Below, one piece after another: positions 8,291 through 16,670 of a stretch of DNA of 64,000 bases. The DNA comes from Caballeronia ptereochthonis (GTDB taxonomy: Bacteria; Pseudomonadota; Gammaproteobacteria; Burkholderiales; Burkholderiaceae). The notes under the pieces are model-generated. The model saw nothing but the letters and a program-made list of their open reading frames with translations, made no database searches and had not been told where the DNA came from. The stretch is taken from the NCBI RefSeq assembly GCF_001545075.1, contig NZ_FCOB02000029.1, positions 1 to 64,000 on the forward strand. The letters run 5' to 3'. The position numbers were made by a program, and so were the translations under genes. The stretch's first letter is position 1; every line of letters starts with the position of its first letter.

Positions 8291-8421
8291 AATAGATTTC
8301 ATCCGCCGGTTCGTTTAATAACACCCAGTCATCCCGCCCTTGGCAGTACGCGGTCCAACTATCCCGGACACGCCGAACACTGGGTTGCTTTCACGTCTGG
8401 AGACGGGATGCGCCAACTGCT

Positions 8422-8523
8422 GTGCTGATCGACGGTGCTTATTTCGTCAAGCGACGACCTGCCCGCAAGCAGACAGAAGAAGCGCTGCTCGAGCCAGCGG
8501 AGTCAGCCCGCCGGCCTAGGTAA
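8422..8523 (+). pseudogene. Possible N-terminal remnant of a NYN-domain protein
   Basis: In one plus-strand frame the sequence reads VLIDGAYFVKRRP and then runs into low-complexity residues and a stop at 8521-8523, overlapping the end of the Rieske gene. VLIDGAYFVKR matches my recollection of the start of the NYN (LabA-like nuclease) domain in Burkholderia-family proteins. No in-frame ATG fits, and the rest of the domain is missing. If real, it is a gene fragment left at the island boundary. The match is only about 11 residues. Confidence 0.3.
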
Positions 8524-9528
8524 AGCCCTAGGTAAAGCATCAAGCACCGTGCCATACCCAAACCCCATCCCCGCCAGCCATCGCCTGTAAGCCACCGACA
8601 TCCGATCACACCGCTGATGCAACTCCGCATCCGGATCCAGCGGCAAACACTTCGGCCATTGCGACTCCACGATCGGCGTGTCCTGCATCAGGATCTCCAT
8701 GTTGAAGTCATAAAGCGCCTGATCGTCATGCCTCGTGTCGTCTTCGTGAATCGACACGAGCCACGCGCGCGTCTCCGTCTGCGTCACCGGCGAGGCCGCC
8801 AGCATGATATGCAGCGCGCCCTGCCCGCCCGACGCCATCTTCGTGAGGCTCGCGATCAACGGCCGCTTCACGCGATACACGTAATCGATCATCGCGCCAC
8901 CGCCCTGCCCCGGCATTCCCGCAGGCTGCCAGTAGCGACACTGCCGCGCCTCCAGTCCGCCATTGGGAATCTGAACGACCTCGTAATCCGGCACCTCGGT
9001 ATGCGCACGCTCACCAAGAATCCCCACATGCACGAACGAGAAGTGCGCCATATCCAGAAAATTCTCGACGACACGCGGCGCCGATGACCTCACCGTCTGC
9101 GGCGCGAGGTTGATCCGCCTGCCACCAGGAATCGCGGCTTCGGGGAAGAAATCGAGCGCATACGAAGGCTCGCCGAAGCACATCCACACGACGCCGTACC
9201 TCTCCTCGCTGACGAACGTCGTCGCACACACGCGCTTGCTCGGACGCAACGACGGATTCGACGGAATCCGCAGACACTGCCCTTCGACGTCATAGCTCCA
9301 GCCGTGATACGGACACGCGATCTGATCGCGCATCACGGAACCGAGCGACAACTGCGCCCCGCGATGCGGACAGTAATCGCGCCACACATGCGCCGCGCCG
9401 ACGCCGTCCCGCCACACGACGATCCGCTCATCCGCGACGATGAACCCGCGCGCGCCGCCCGTCGGCACGTCCTCGCTATTGCACACCGGCAACCATTCAC
9501 CGGCCAGAGAAAGAGATTCGTCGCGCAT
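8503..9528 (-). CDS. Rieske non-heme iron oxygenase, large subunit
   Basis: This 341-residue protein is of the ring-hydroxylating/O-demethylating type (VanA-like). The Rieske [2Fe-2S] ligands are C53-x-H55 (CPHRGA) and C72-x2-H75 (CPYHGW). The mononuclear iron site is D159, H162 and H167 (NFLDMAHFSFVHVG). The length and single-subunit look resemble the vanillate demethylase/phenoxyacetate group rather than alpha3beta3 dioxygenases. I chose ATG 9528 because family N-termini begin just before the E-W-x-P-V-C segment; the frame stays open to 9669, but the extra residues look unnatural. No reductase or ferredoxin gene is adjacent, so electron supply must come from elsewhere. The substrate is unknown. 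The C-terminus is encoded by a 12-bp direct repeat (CCTAGGTAAAGC twice). Confidence 0.87.
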   Translation of the reverse strand: MRDESLSLAGEWLPVCNSEDVPTGGARGFIVADERIVVWRDGVGAAHVWRDYCPHRGAQLSLGSVMRDQIACPYHGWSYDVEGQCLRIPSNPSLRPSKRVCATTFVSEERYGVVWMCFGEPSYALDFFPEAAIPGGRRINLAPQTVRSSAPRVVENFLDMAHFSFVHVGILGERAHTEVPDYEVVQIPNGGLEARQCRYWQPAGMPGQGGGAMIDYVYRVKRPLIASLTKMASGGQGALHIMLAASPVTQTETRAWLVSIHEDDTRHDDQALYDFNMEILMQDTPIVESQWPKCLPLDPDAELHQRCDRMSVAYRRWLAGMGFGYGTVLDALPRALPRPAG

Positions 9529-9719
9529 CACGGTGAACCGTAAAAAGGAAGTCCGAACGCCGTTCTTACACGAAACCCAGCGCCTTCGCAAAAAGTTGCA
9601 AAATAGCGGGTCGCTCGCGCGGTGCAACTCGATGGAACTCGTCACCGATGTCATGCGACGGGGCCGCAATACATAACAGCAAGAGAAAACGGCAAGAGAT
9701 CACCATCCGGGGGTTCAGT

Positions 9720-10814
9720 ATGGAGCAGGCGCATCAACCGGCACGCCGGGCTTATGCCTACGCATGGTCCGGCCACCGGAATCCGGAACGCGAGCAGGCC
9801 ACGCTTCGGGTCTGGATGGGAGCGGCGGTTCTTCTGGCTTACGGCGTCTTCGCATGGTTGCATCCGTCGCACGACGCATCGCTGGTCACGCGCCTCATCG
9901 CGCTTTACGTGGCTTACGGCGCGATGACGCTGCTCGTCGTGAGCCGCATGAGCGCGCCGTCGCTGGCGCGTCTCACCGTCACGACCATCGCCGATCAGGC
10001 GCTCCTCGGGCTCGCGCTCGCCGCGGGCGGCGCGACCGCGCTGCCGCTGCTCTGGGTAGTGTTCTGGTTTCTGATCGGCTCGGGATGCCGCTATGGCAAG
10101 CGCACGCTCGCCGTTTCTTGCGTGACGGCGCTCATCGTCGTCGTGGCGCTCGGGATCTGGCAGCCGTGGTGGAGTGCGAATCTTCCCGCCGCGATCGGGC
10201 TGGGACTGAGCGTGCTGGGCGCATCGGTGTATCTGAGCGTGCTCGTCGATCGGCTCGGCAACGCGAACCGCGACCTGGCGCGTCAGGCATCGACCGATCC
10301 GCTCACGGGCCTGTCGAACCGCTACGCGCTGGAGCAGATCGTCAATCGCGCGATGCACGCGCCGGAAGCCGACGACAACGGCGCCACCGCGCTCCTGCTG
10401 ATCGATCTGGACGGATTCAAGGAAGTGAACGACACCTACGGTCACGCCGTCGGCGACATGCTGCTGCAGTCGTTCGCGCAACTGCTCGCGAGGCGCATGC
10501 GCAAGACGGACACCATCGCGCGTCTAGGCGGCGACGAGTTCGTCGTGCTCGCGCATCAGGTCCGCGACCGCGGGGCGGTGCTGTCGGTGGCCGACAGCAT
10601 CCACTCGGCCTTGAGCACGATCACGTCGGTGCAGGAGCGGCCGGTGTCGGTATCGGCGAGCATCGGCGCGTGCCTGCTTTCCAGCGCCACGGCCGCGCGC
10701 CGGGCCGACATGAGCGCCGTGCTGCGCGCCGCCGACCGCGCGATGTATCGCGCAAAAAGCCTCGGCGAAGGCAAGACCGTGTTCGCCGAAACGCGCGACT
10801 TCGAATCAGGCTAG
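9720..10814 (+). CDS. Membrane-bound diguanylate cyclase (GGDEF)
   Basis: This 364-residue protein makes cyclic di-GMP. The N-terminal half (about residues 30-175) has several hydrophobic segments, probably 5-6 transmembrane helices, with no other recognised sensor domain. A short linker leads to the GGDEF domain (from about residue 190, DPLTGLSNRYALEQ). The active-site GGDEF is intact near residue 270. An RKTD inhibitory site lies five residues before it, so product inhibition is expected. The start at ATG 9720 follows GGGGG. It is convergent with fliA, so its setting among flagellar regulators suggests, but does not prove, a role in motility/biofilm switching. Confidence 0.93.
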   Translation: MEQAHQPARRAYAYAWSGHRNPEREQATLRVWMGAAVLLAYGVFAWLHPSHDASLVTRLIALYVAYGAMTLLVVSRMSAPSLARLTVTTIADQALLGLALAAGGATALPLLWVVFWFLIGSGCRYGKRTLAVSCVTALIVVVALGIWQPWWSANLPAAIGLGLSVLGASVYLSVLVDRLGNANRDLARQASTDPLTGLSNRYALEQIVNRAMHAPEADDNGATALLLIDLDGFKEVNDTYGHAVGDMLLQSFAQLLARRMRKTDTIARLGGDEFVVLAHQVRDRGAVLSVADSIHSALSTITSVQERPVSVSASIGACLLSSATAARRADMSAVLRAADRAMYRAKSLGEGKTVFAETRDFESG

Positions 10815-10826
10815 GCAACTTCATTC

Positions 10827-10844
10827 GCCCGCCGTCGGGCGGGC
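10827..10844. terminator. GC-rich hairpin between convergent genes
   Basis: GCCCGCC-GTC-GGGCGGGC lies between the stop of the GGDEF gene (10814) and the stop of fliA (10853). There is no T-run of note on either strand, so it is a weak or Rho-assisted terminator at best. Confidence 0.4.
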
Positions 10845-10852
10845 AAATGTCT

Positions 10853-11584
10853 TCAGGCCTCGACGCTCGTCCAGGACTGCTCGCGCAGCTTCGCACGCAG
10901 ACGCGCAACCGCCTGGCTGTGCAGCTGGCACACGCGCGACTCGCTCACTTCCATCACCGCGCCGATTTCGCGCAGGTTCAGGCCGCGTTCGTAGTAGAGG
11001 CTCATCAGGAGCTTCTCGCGCTCGGGGAGCTTGTCGATCGCGTCGATCAGCGCGCCGCGCAGGCTGTCGTCCAGAAGCGCCGAAAGCGGGTCCGAGCGAT
11101 CGACGCAGTAGCGGTCGAGGAACGGCTCGTCGTCGGCGGAGCGGTCGAAATCTTCGTAGTAGATCAACTGGCTGCCGTGCAAATCCTGCAGCATCGACTG
11201 GTACTCGTCGAGCGGCATGTTCATGTGCTCGGCAATCTCCGTCTCGCTCGCGGCGCGGCCGAGGTTCTGCTCGACCTTGTGCACCGCCGACTCCACTTCA
11301 CGCGACGTCTTGCGCATGCTGCGCGGCAGCCAGTCGTTCGCGCGCAGCTCGTCGAGCATCGCGCCGCGAATACGCTGGCTCGCGTAGGTTTCGAACTGCG
11401 CGCCCTGATCTTCCTTGTAGCGGCTCGCCGCATCCATGAGGCCAATCATGCCGGCCTGGATCAGGTCGTCGAGATCGACGCTCGCCGGCATCTTGGCGAC
11501 GAGCTGAAGCCCCAGCCGGCGAACGAGCGGCGCATATTTCGTCAGCACGTCCGACTGTGAGAGTTTGCCTTGGGCGTTATACAT
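10853..11584 (-). CDS. fliA: Flagellar sigma factor 28
   Basis: FliA directs RNA polymerase to late flagellar promoters such as the one at 2086-2112. The 243-residue protein shows sigma region 2 (VDLDDLIQAGMIGLMDAASR, about 37-56, and FETYASQRIRGAMLDELR), region 3 and region 4 (LNLREIGAVMEVSESRVCQLHSQA). ATG 11584 has AGGTGA with a 5-nt spacer. An in-frame GTG 9 bases upstream is less likely. It lies 18 bp after flhG, so flhF-flhG-fliA are probably one operon. FliA activity is normally held back by FlgM until hook completion; flgM is not in this window. Confidence 0.96.
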   Translation of the reverse strand: MYNAQGKLSQSDVLTKYAPLVRRLGLQLVAKMPASVDLDDLIQAGMIGLMDAASRYKEDQGAQFETYASQRIRGAMLDELRANDWLPRSMRKTSREVESAVHKVEQNLGRAASETEIAEHMNMPLDEYQSMLQDLHGSQLIYYEDFDRSADDEPFLDRYCVDRSDPLSALLDDSLRGALIDAIDKLPEREKLLMSLYYERGLNLREIGAVMEVSESRVCQLHSQAVARLRAKLREQSWTSVEA

Positions 11585-11602
11585 CTTGGTCACCTATCTT
11601 GA

Positions 11603-12532
11603 TCACATCGACGCCGTGCTGCTCATTGCAAGATCGTGAAGCGCAGCCGCACGACGCGCCGCCTCCCGCCCGCCCTGTTCAGAGTCGCCAACCGCAACAC
11701 GCGCGTCCGCCGGTCCGCCCGCCGCGCGCATGTACGGCGCGGGGCGCATCGGCCAGTGCAGGAGCTCCGCCGCAATCGCGCGGTAGTCGCGCGCGGCGGC
11801 CGTGGCCGGGAACGCTTCGACTGCGCAGCGGGAGAGCTCCTTCGCCCGAGCGACGCGCGCATCCTCGGACACATACCCTGCCTGTGCCAGCGACACGGCC
11901 AGATACCGGCTCGCGACGCCCGACAGGTTGTCGAACGCGACCGCCGCGTCGGCCGGGTTCTGCACGTGATTGACGAGCACGCGGAACTGGCCGATCGCAT
12001 GGGCGTAGTGCAGACGCTTCATGCACGCATACGCCTCGGTGATCGCCGACGCGGCCACCCGCGTCACGATGAGAAAGTCATGCGCCTGCGCCGCGAGCGA
12101 CGAGAGCGCGCCGTGGCGATCGAGCTGCGCATCGATCAGCACGATGTCCGCCGGACCGTCGAGCAGCGCGCGGCACTGCGCGGCGTCGTGGCTGATGCGC
12201 TCGTCGCGCGGCGCCGCGATTAGCGAGAAGCCGAACGGCGTGCGCCCGACGACATCCGCAAGCGCCCGGCGGCCCGACATCACGGCGGCAAGCGCGCCCG
12301 CATCGGAGAAACCCGCGAGACGGCTGACCGATCCCGCATTGCGATGCTCGTCGATCACGAGCACATCCTTGCCGTGCACGGACAGCGCCGCGCCGAGATT
12401 CACCACCGCCGACGTGCACCCGATGCCCGCCGGCCCGCCCGCAACCGCCACCACGCGCGAACCTGCACGCGTGAGGAGCCGTCGCAGACCTTCCGCCTGG
12501 TCGAGCACGAACTTATCCAAAGTGCACCCCAT
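11603..12532 (-). CDS. flhG: Flagellar number/placement ATPase FlhG (MinD-like)
   Basis: FlhG (FleN, YlxH) partners FlhF in setting flagellar number and position. The 309-residue protein has the MinD/ParA layout: a P-loop at about residues 30-42, DVLVIDEH and ADIVLIDAQ. The P-loop reads AGGPAGIGCTS. The canonical KGGxGKT/S motif therefore lacks both the signature lysine and the invariant Walker A lysine. The first 20 bp overlap the end of flhF, indicating translational coupling. Synteny (flhF upstream, fliA downstream) fixes the assignment despite the altered motif. Confidence 0.9.
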   Translation of the reverse strand: MGCTLDKFVLDQAEGLRRLLTRAGSRVVAVAGGPAGIGCTSAVVNLGAALSVHGKDVLVIDEHRNAGSVSRLAGFSDAGALAAVMSGRRALADVVGRTPFGFSLIAAPRDERISHDAAQCRALLDGPADIVLIDAQLDRHGALSSLAAQAHDFLIVTRVAASAITEAYACMKRLHYAHAIGQFRVLVNHVQNPADAAVAFDNLSGVASRYLAVSLAQAGYVSEDARVARAKELSRCAVEAFPATAAARDYRAIAAELLHWPMRPAPYMRAAGGPADARVAVGDSEQGGREAARRAAALHDLAMSSTASM

Positions 12533-14291
12533 GCATTTCGGTCATGGCGCGCGCGGACAGCGCGGACAGCAGCGCCGGCACTTCGTCGTCGTGCGGCACG
12601 AACGGCGAGCCGTCGCGCGGAATGCAGAACGCGCTCTTGATGAGGAATCGCTTGGTCGCGACGTACAGGTTCTCCGGCACCTTCTGGCCGGTCGAAACGT
12701 AATGCACGGGCAGCTTGTAGCGGATGACCGTATCGAGCACGCCGCCGAGATTGGTCGCTTCGTCGAGCTTGGTGAGGATGCAGCCCGCGAGCGGCGGCTG
12801 GTCCGGAGCGCTCTTGTACGCCTGCACGACTTCGTTCAGCGTGTCGCCGTGGCTCGTCGCGTTGAGCAGCAGGATGCGCTGCACCGGATGGCCCGCGCCG
12901 CACAGCATCGCGATCTGGTCGGAAACCATGCGGTCGCGCTGGCTCATGCCGATCGTGTCGATCAGCACGATATGTTTGTTGCGCAGCTCGGAGAGCGCGA
13001 GCTGCAGGTCGGCGGCGTCCTTCACCGCGTGAACGGAAACGCCGAGAATCTTGCCGAAGATGCGCAGTTGCTCGTGCGCGCCGATCCGGTAGCTGTCGGT
13101 CGTGAGCAGCGCGACCTTGCTCGCGCCGAAGCGCATCACGCAGCGCGCCGCCAGCTTCGCGGTGGTCGTCGTCTTGCCGACGCCCGTCGGGCCCATCAGC
13201 GCGAACACGCCGCCGCGCTCCATCAACGCGTCTTCGCTGTCCATCACCGGGATATTCGCTTCGAGCACCTGCTGAACCCACTCGAGCGCGCCTTCCACGC
13301 TCTCCATCTCCGGCATGTTGTCCATCATCATGCGCACGAGCTGGGCGGAGAAGCCGGCGGCGAAGAGACGCTTGGTCAGCGCGCCACCCGTCGGATTGCG
13401 GCGCTGGCGCTCGCCCCACAAAAGGCCGGAGAAGTGCTCTTCCATCATCTCGCGCATCGACGAGAGTTCGTTCATCACCGTTTCGTTGACGACCTGCTCC
13501 ATGCGCGCGCGCAGCGCTTCGGTCACGGCCGCCGCCGCATTCGCGGGCAGCCCTTCGAACGCGCTTTCCGGCGCCGCGCTCGCATCGGCGTGCGACGAGC
13601 TCGCGTTGATCTTCCGAGCGGCGCGGCGGGCGGCGACCTGTGCGGCTTCGCGCGCCCAGTCGGGGGTTTCGATCTTCGGCTGGATGTCCGGTTGACCGAT
13701 TGCCTCGGCGCGATTCGCCGGCTGGCGCATCGCGTACTTGCCTGCTTCCGGCGCGTGCTCGGCGCGAGCTTCATTCGACGGAACCGACACCGGCGACACC
13801 GGCACGCCCATGCCGCGCGCGATCGCGGCGGACGGCGTGAGCGGACGGTTCGCCGGCATCGACGCCTGCTGCGCGAGACGCTTCGCGTGCTCGATCAGCC
13901 ATGGGTTCGAGTCGGCCATCGTGCGCGGTGCTTCGTCGGCCAGAGATGCTTCGCTTTCTGCTTGCGCGTAGTCGACTTCGGCGTCGGTGTTCGCGCCGAA
14001 GATGGAGGAAAACACGTCGCCGCTCACGTAGGGATTCGCGGCGGGCTGCTTCGCCGGCATCGCGGCCGCGGCGGCCGCCAGCGCTGCGCGGGACGTGCCG
14101 CCCGAGCGCACCGCCTGCTCCTTGACGGCGGGCGAGATCGAGGCGAGATCGCTGTCCGCGACCGCGACGATCTCCACGGAACCATCGTCCAGCGTGCGAT
14201 TCGATAACACCACGGCATCGGGCCCAAGCGCTTCACGAACCTGACGCAGTGCGTCGCGGCTGTTCGCGCCAATGAATTTACGAATGTTCAA
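12513..14291 (-). CDS. flhF: Flagellar SRP-like GTPase FlhF
   Basis: FlhF is a membrane-associated GTPase, related to Ffh and FtsY, that places the first flagellar components. The N-terminus MNIRKFIGANSRDALRQVRE is typical. The B domain is about residues 1-90, with a long Ala/Pro-rich, poorly conserved linker to about 250. The N domain is about 255-355 and the G domain 360-565. The G1 loop is GPTGVGKTTTT (367-377), followed by TTDSYRIGAHEQL, the DTIGMSQRD box and TKLDEATNLGG. At 592 residues it is long because of the linker. It is first in the apparent flhF-flhG-fliA operon. The gene upstream is a divergent TPP enzyme rather than flhA. Confidence 0.95.
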   Translation of the reverse strand: MNIRKFIGANSRDALRQVREALGPDAVVLSNRTLDDGSVEIVAVADSDLASISPAVKEQAVRSGGTSRAALAAAAAAMPAKQPAANPYVSGDVFSSIFGANTDAEVDYAQAESEASLADEAPRTMADSNPWLIEHAKRLAQQASMPANRPLTPSAAIARGMGVPVSPVSVPSNEARAEHAPEAGKYAMRQPANRAEAIGQPDIQPKIETPDWAREAAQVAARRAARKINASSSHADASAAPESAFEGLPANAAAAVTEALRARMEQVVNETVMNELSSMREMMEEHFSGLLWGERQRRNPTGGALTKRLFAAGFSAQLVRMMMDNMPEMESVEGALEWVQQVLEANIPVMDSEDALMERGGVFALMGPTGVGKTTTTAKLAARCVMRFGASKVALLTTDSYRIGAHEQLRIFGKILGVSVHAVKDAADLQLALSELRNKHIVLIDTIGMSQRDRMVSDQIAMLCGAGHPVQRILLLNATSHGDTLNEVVQAYKSAPDQPPLAGCILTKLDEATNLGGVLDTVIRYKLPVHYVSTGQKVPENLYVATKRFLIKSAFCIPRDGSPFVPHDDEVPALLSALSARAMTEMHGVHFG

Positions 14292-14602
14292 ACTTGCCCC
14301 CGATGAGGTGTGAAACGGCGATCTTTGCGAGGCGGGCCGTCCGGCTCATATGCCGTGCCCGCTTTTCAGTGAGGCCATTATTGCGAACTTCACCTTTGGT
14401 CCATCGCTGGATAAAGGGTGAGAAAAAGGGGTATTTCGGCTGATGGAAACGTCGCGGCAGGCACGCGCAGTTCCGCGTACCGGAAAAAGATTCCGCGTGG
14501 CGGGTTTCGGAGCCGCGCGCGAGGGCGTAAGCTTGAGGGCATTTCGCTCACCGTCCGGCAGGCTTCCGAGCCGGCGAGGACACTCAAAGGAGACTTCATC
14601 GC
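14292..14602. other. Divergent intergenic region (flhF / TPP enzyme)
   Basis: This 311-bp stretch must carry promoters for both directions. I see AAAGGAG just before the 14603 start but no convincing sigma-70 or sigma-28 elements. A small inverted motif (GGCGGGCC...GTGCCCGC) occurs near 14320-14360. No gene is recognised. Confidence 0.4.
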
Positions 14603-16309
14603 ATGGCGTCCGCTGTCCCCTCCGCGCAATCCGCTTCCCCTGAAGGTCAAACCACCGGCGCGCGACTCGTCGTCGATGCGCTCGTGCATCACGGCGTCGA
14701 GCGCGTGTTCTGCGTGCCCGGCGAGAGCTTTCTCGCCGTGCTCGATTCCCTCCACGACGAGACCTCGCAAATCCAGACGATCGTCTGCCGCCACGAGGCG
14801 GGCGCGGCGAACATGGCCGAAGCGGTCGGCAAGCTGACCGGCCGGCCGGGCGTCGCGATCGTCACACGCGGGCCGGGCGCGACGCACGCGTCGATCGGCG
14901 TGCACACCGCGTTTCAGGATTCGACGCCGATGATCCTGCTCATCGGCCAGTGCGCGCGGGATCACATGGACCGCGAGGCGTTCCAGGAAATCGACTACCG
15001 GCGCATGTTCGGGCAGATGACGAAGTGGGTCGCGCAGATCGACGATCCGCGCCGCGTGCCGGAGTACATGAGCCATGCGTTTCATGTCGCCACCGCTGGC
15101 CGGCCCGGTCCGGTCGTGCTGGCGCTGCCGGAGGACATGCTCACCGAGACGTGCCCGGCCGCGCCGCCGGCGCCGCGTTATCAGCGCGTCGCGGCAGCGC
15201 CCGCGCCCGCGCAGATCGAGCGGCTGCGCGAGCTGCTCGCGAACGCGAAGAAGCCGTTCGTGATCGCGGGCGGCAGCGGCTGGACGCTCGATGCGACGCG
15301 GGACTTCGCGCGCTTCGTCGAGCAATGGCAATTGCCGGTGGGCTGCGCGTTCCGCTATCAGGACACACTGAACAACGAGCATCCGAACTATGCGGGCGAT
15401 GTCGGCCTCGGCATCAATCCGGCGCTCGCCGCGCGCGTGCGCGACGCCGACGTGCTCCTCGTGCTCGGCCCGCGCATGGGCGAATCGACGACGGGCGGCT
15501 ACACGCTGCTCGATATCCCGAAGACGAAGCAGACGCTCATCCACGTGCATCAGGGCGCGGAGGAGCTCGGGCGCGTCTACAGCGCGGATCTGCCGATCGT
15601 CTCGGGCATGCCGGAAATCGCCTCGATGCTCGCGGTGCTGACGCCGCCCGCGAACATCGCGTGGTCGGGCGAGGCCGAAGCCGCGCACCGCGCCTATCTG
15701 GAGTGGCGCAAGCCGCGCCCGATGCTCGGCGACGTCCAGCTCGGCGAAATCATGCGCACGCTCGCGGAGACGATTCCCGCCGATTCGATCCTCACGAACG
15801 GCGCCGGCAACTACGCGACGTGGCTGCATCGTCACTATTCATATCGCCACTTCCGCTCGCAGATCGCGCCGACCAACGGCGCAATGGGCTACGGCGTGCC
15901 CGCCGCGATCGCCGCGAAGTCGCTCTATCCGGAGCGCACGGTGATCGCGTTCGCGGGCGACGGCTGCTTCATGATGTCGAGCCACGAACTCGCGACGGCC
16001 ATGCAGTATCGGCTGCCGGTGATCTTTATCGTCGTGAACAACGCGCAGTACGGCACGATCCGCATGCATCAGGAGCGGCACTATCCGAATCGCGTGCACG
16101 GCACCGGGCTCACCAATCCGGACTTCGCCGCGTATGCGCGTGCGTTCGGCGCGCACGGCGAGCTGGTCGAGACGACGGATCAGTTCATGCCTGCGTTCGA
16201 ACGCGCGCAGCGTTCAGGTCTCCCCGCAGTGATCGAGATCCGCATTCCGCCGGATCAGAGCACGCCGGGTGCGACACTTGAACAAATTCGCCAGCAAGGC
16301 AAGCGCTAA
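14603..16309 (+). CDS. Thiamine-diphosphate enzyme, acetolactate synthase-like
   Basis: This 568-residue TPP-dependent enzyme has the three-domain plan of acetolactate synthase large subunits: Pyr domain (about 15-185), central domain (about 205-340) and PP domain (about 385-555). The catalytic glutamate is E65 (CRHEAGAANMAEA). The TPP/Mg motif is GDG...NN (AGDGCFMMSSHE, then VVNNAQ, from about 451). No small regulatory subunit gene is adjacent, and the biosynthetic ilvBN pair is usually elsewhere, so this is likely a catabolic or uncharacterised relative (also compare benzoylformate decarboxylase or oxalyl-CoA decarboxylase groups). The start has AAAGGAG 8-10 bases upstream. The substrate cannot be read from sequence. 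Confidence 0.88.
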   Translation: MASAVPSAQSASPEGQTTGARLVVDALVHHGVERVFCVPGESFLAVLDSLHDETSQIQTIVCRHEAGAANMAEAVGKLTGRPGVAIVTRGPGATHASIGVHTAFQDSTPMILLIGQCARDHMDREAFQEIDYRRMFGQMTKWVAQIDDPRRVPEYMSHAFHVATAGRPGPVVLALPEDMLTETCPAAPPAPRYQRVAAAPAPAQIERLRELLANAKKPFVIAGGSGWTLDATRDFARFVEQWQLPVGCAFRYQDTLNNEHPNYAGDVGLGINPALAARVRDADVLLVLGPRMGESTTGGYTLLDIPKTKQTLIHVHQGAEELGRVYSADLPIVSGMPEIASMLAVLTPPANIAWSGEAEAAHRAYLEWRKPRPMLGDVQLGEIMRTLAETIPADSILTNGAGNYATWLHRHYSYRHFRSQIAPTNGAMGYGVPAAIAAKSLYPERTVIAFAGDGCFMMSSHELATAMQYRLPVIFIVVNNAQYGTIRMHQERHYPNRVHGTGLTNPDFAAYARAFGAHGELVETTDQFMPAFERAQRSGLPAVIEIRIPPDQSTPGATLEQIRQQGKR

Positions 16310-16340
16310 AGGACAAACTTTCGATATGCTTGCGATGCGA

Positions 16341-16380
16341 TCCCAGTGGCAGTAGAGTAGCCAGTTCGAAAACACTGGGA
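16341..16380 (+). promoter_or_regulatory. Inverted repeat covering the ribosome site of the PepSY gene
   Basis: TCCCAGTG (16341-16348) and CACTGGGA (16373-16380) are perfect 8-bp arms with a 24-nt loop. The right arm overlaps GGGAG (16377-16381), the likely Shine-Dalgarno of the gene starting at 16388. In RNA this could hide the ribosome site; in DNA it could be an operator. Confidence 0.5.
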
Positions 16381-16387
16381 GTTAGCG

Positions 16388-16651
16388 ATGCTTAGGATTC
16401 TGGCTTTGTCATTGGCGTTGGGCTTTTCGGGTGCGGCATTCGCGAAGGCCGATTGCACGGCGCATCCGAAGAGCGAATGGATGAAGGAGTCGGACGCCAA
16501 GGCGCAGCTCGAGGCGCAAGGCTACAAGATCCGCAAGTTCAAGGTCGACGGCAACTGTTACGAGATCTACGGCCACGACAAGGACGGCAAGAAGGTCGAG
16601 ATCTACTACGACACGAAGACGCTGGCCGTCGTGAAGTCGGAAGTGGAGTAA
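16388..16651 (+). CDS. Small secreted PepSY-domain protein
   Basis: This 87-residue protein has a signal peptide (MLRILALSLALGFSGAAFA, cleavage after about residue 19). The mature part KSEWMKESDAKAQLEAQGYKIRKFKVDGN...YEIYGHDKDGKKVEIYYDTKTLAVV has the alpha-beta pattern and spacing of the PepSY family. Such periplasmic proteins often sit beside membrane cytochromes or two-component systems. Here a cytochrome b561-type gene starts 20 bp downstream, suggesting a two-gene operon. The function is unknown; two cysteines (mature C23, C56 region) might form a disulfide. Confidence 0.83.
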   Translation: MLRILALSLALGFSGAAFAKADCTAHPKSEWMKESDAKAQLEAQGYKIRKFKVDGNCYEIYGHDKDGKKVEIYYDTKTLAVVKSEVE

Positions 16652-16670
16652 GCGCGCTGTCTTTCAGGTC

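Noticed and set aside
9529..9669. A 47-residue N-terminal extension of the Rieske oxygenase
   Set aside because: Rieske oxygenase N-termini begin just before the E-W-x-P-V-C segment. The extension is Arg/Ser/Cys-rich and overlaps the divergent promoter region of the GGDEF gene.
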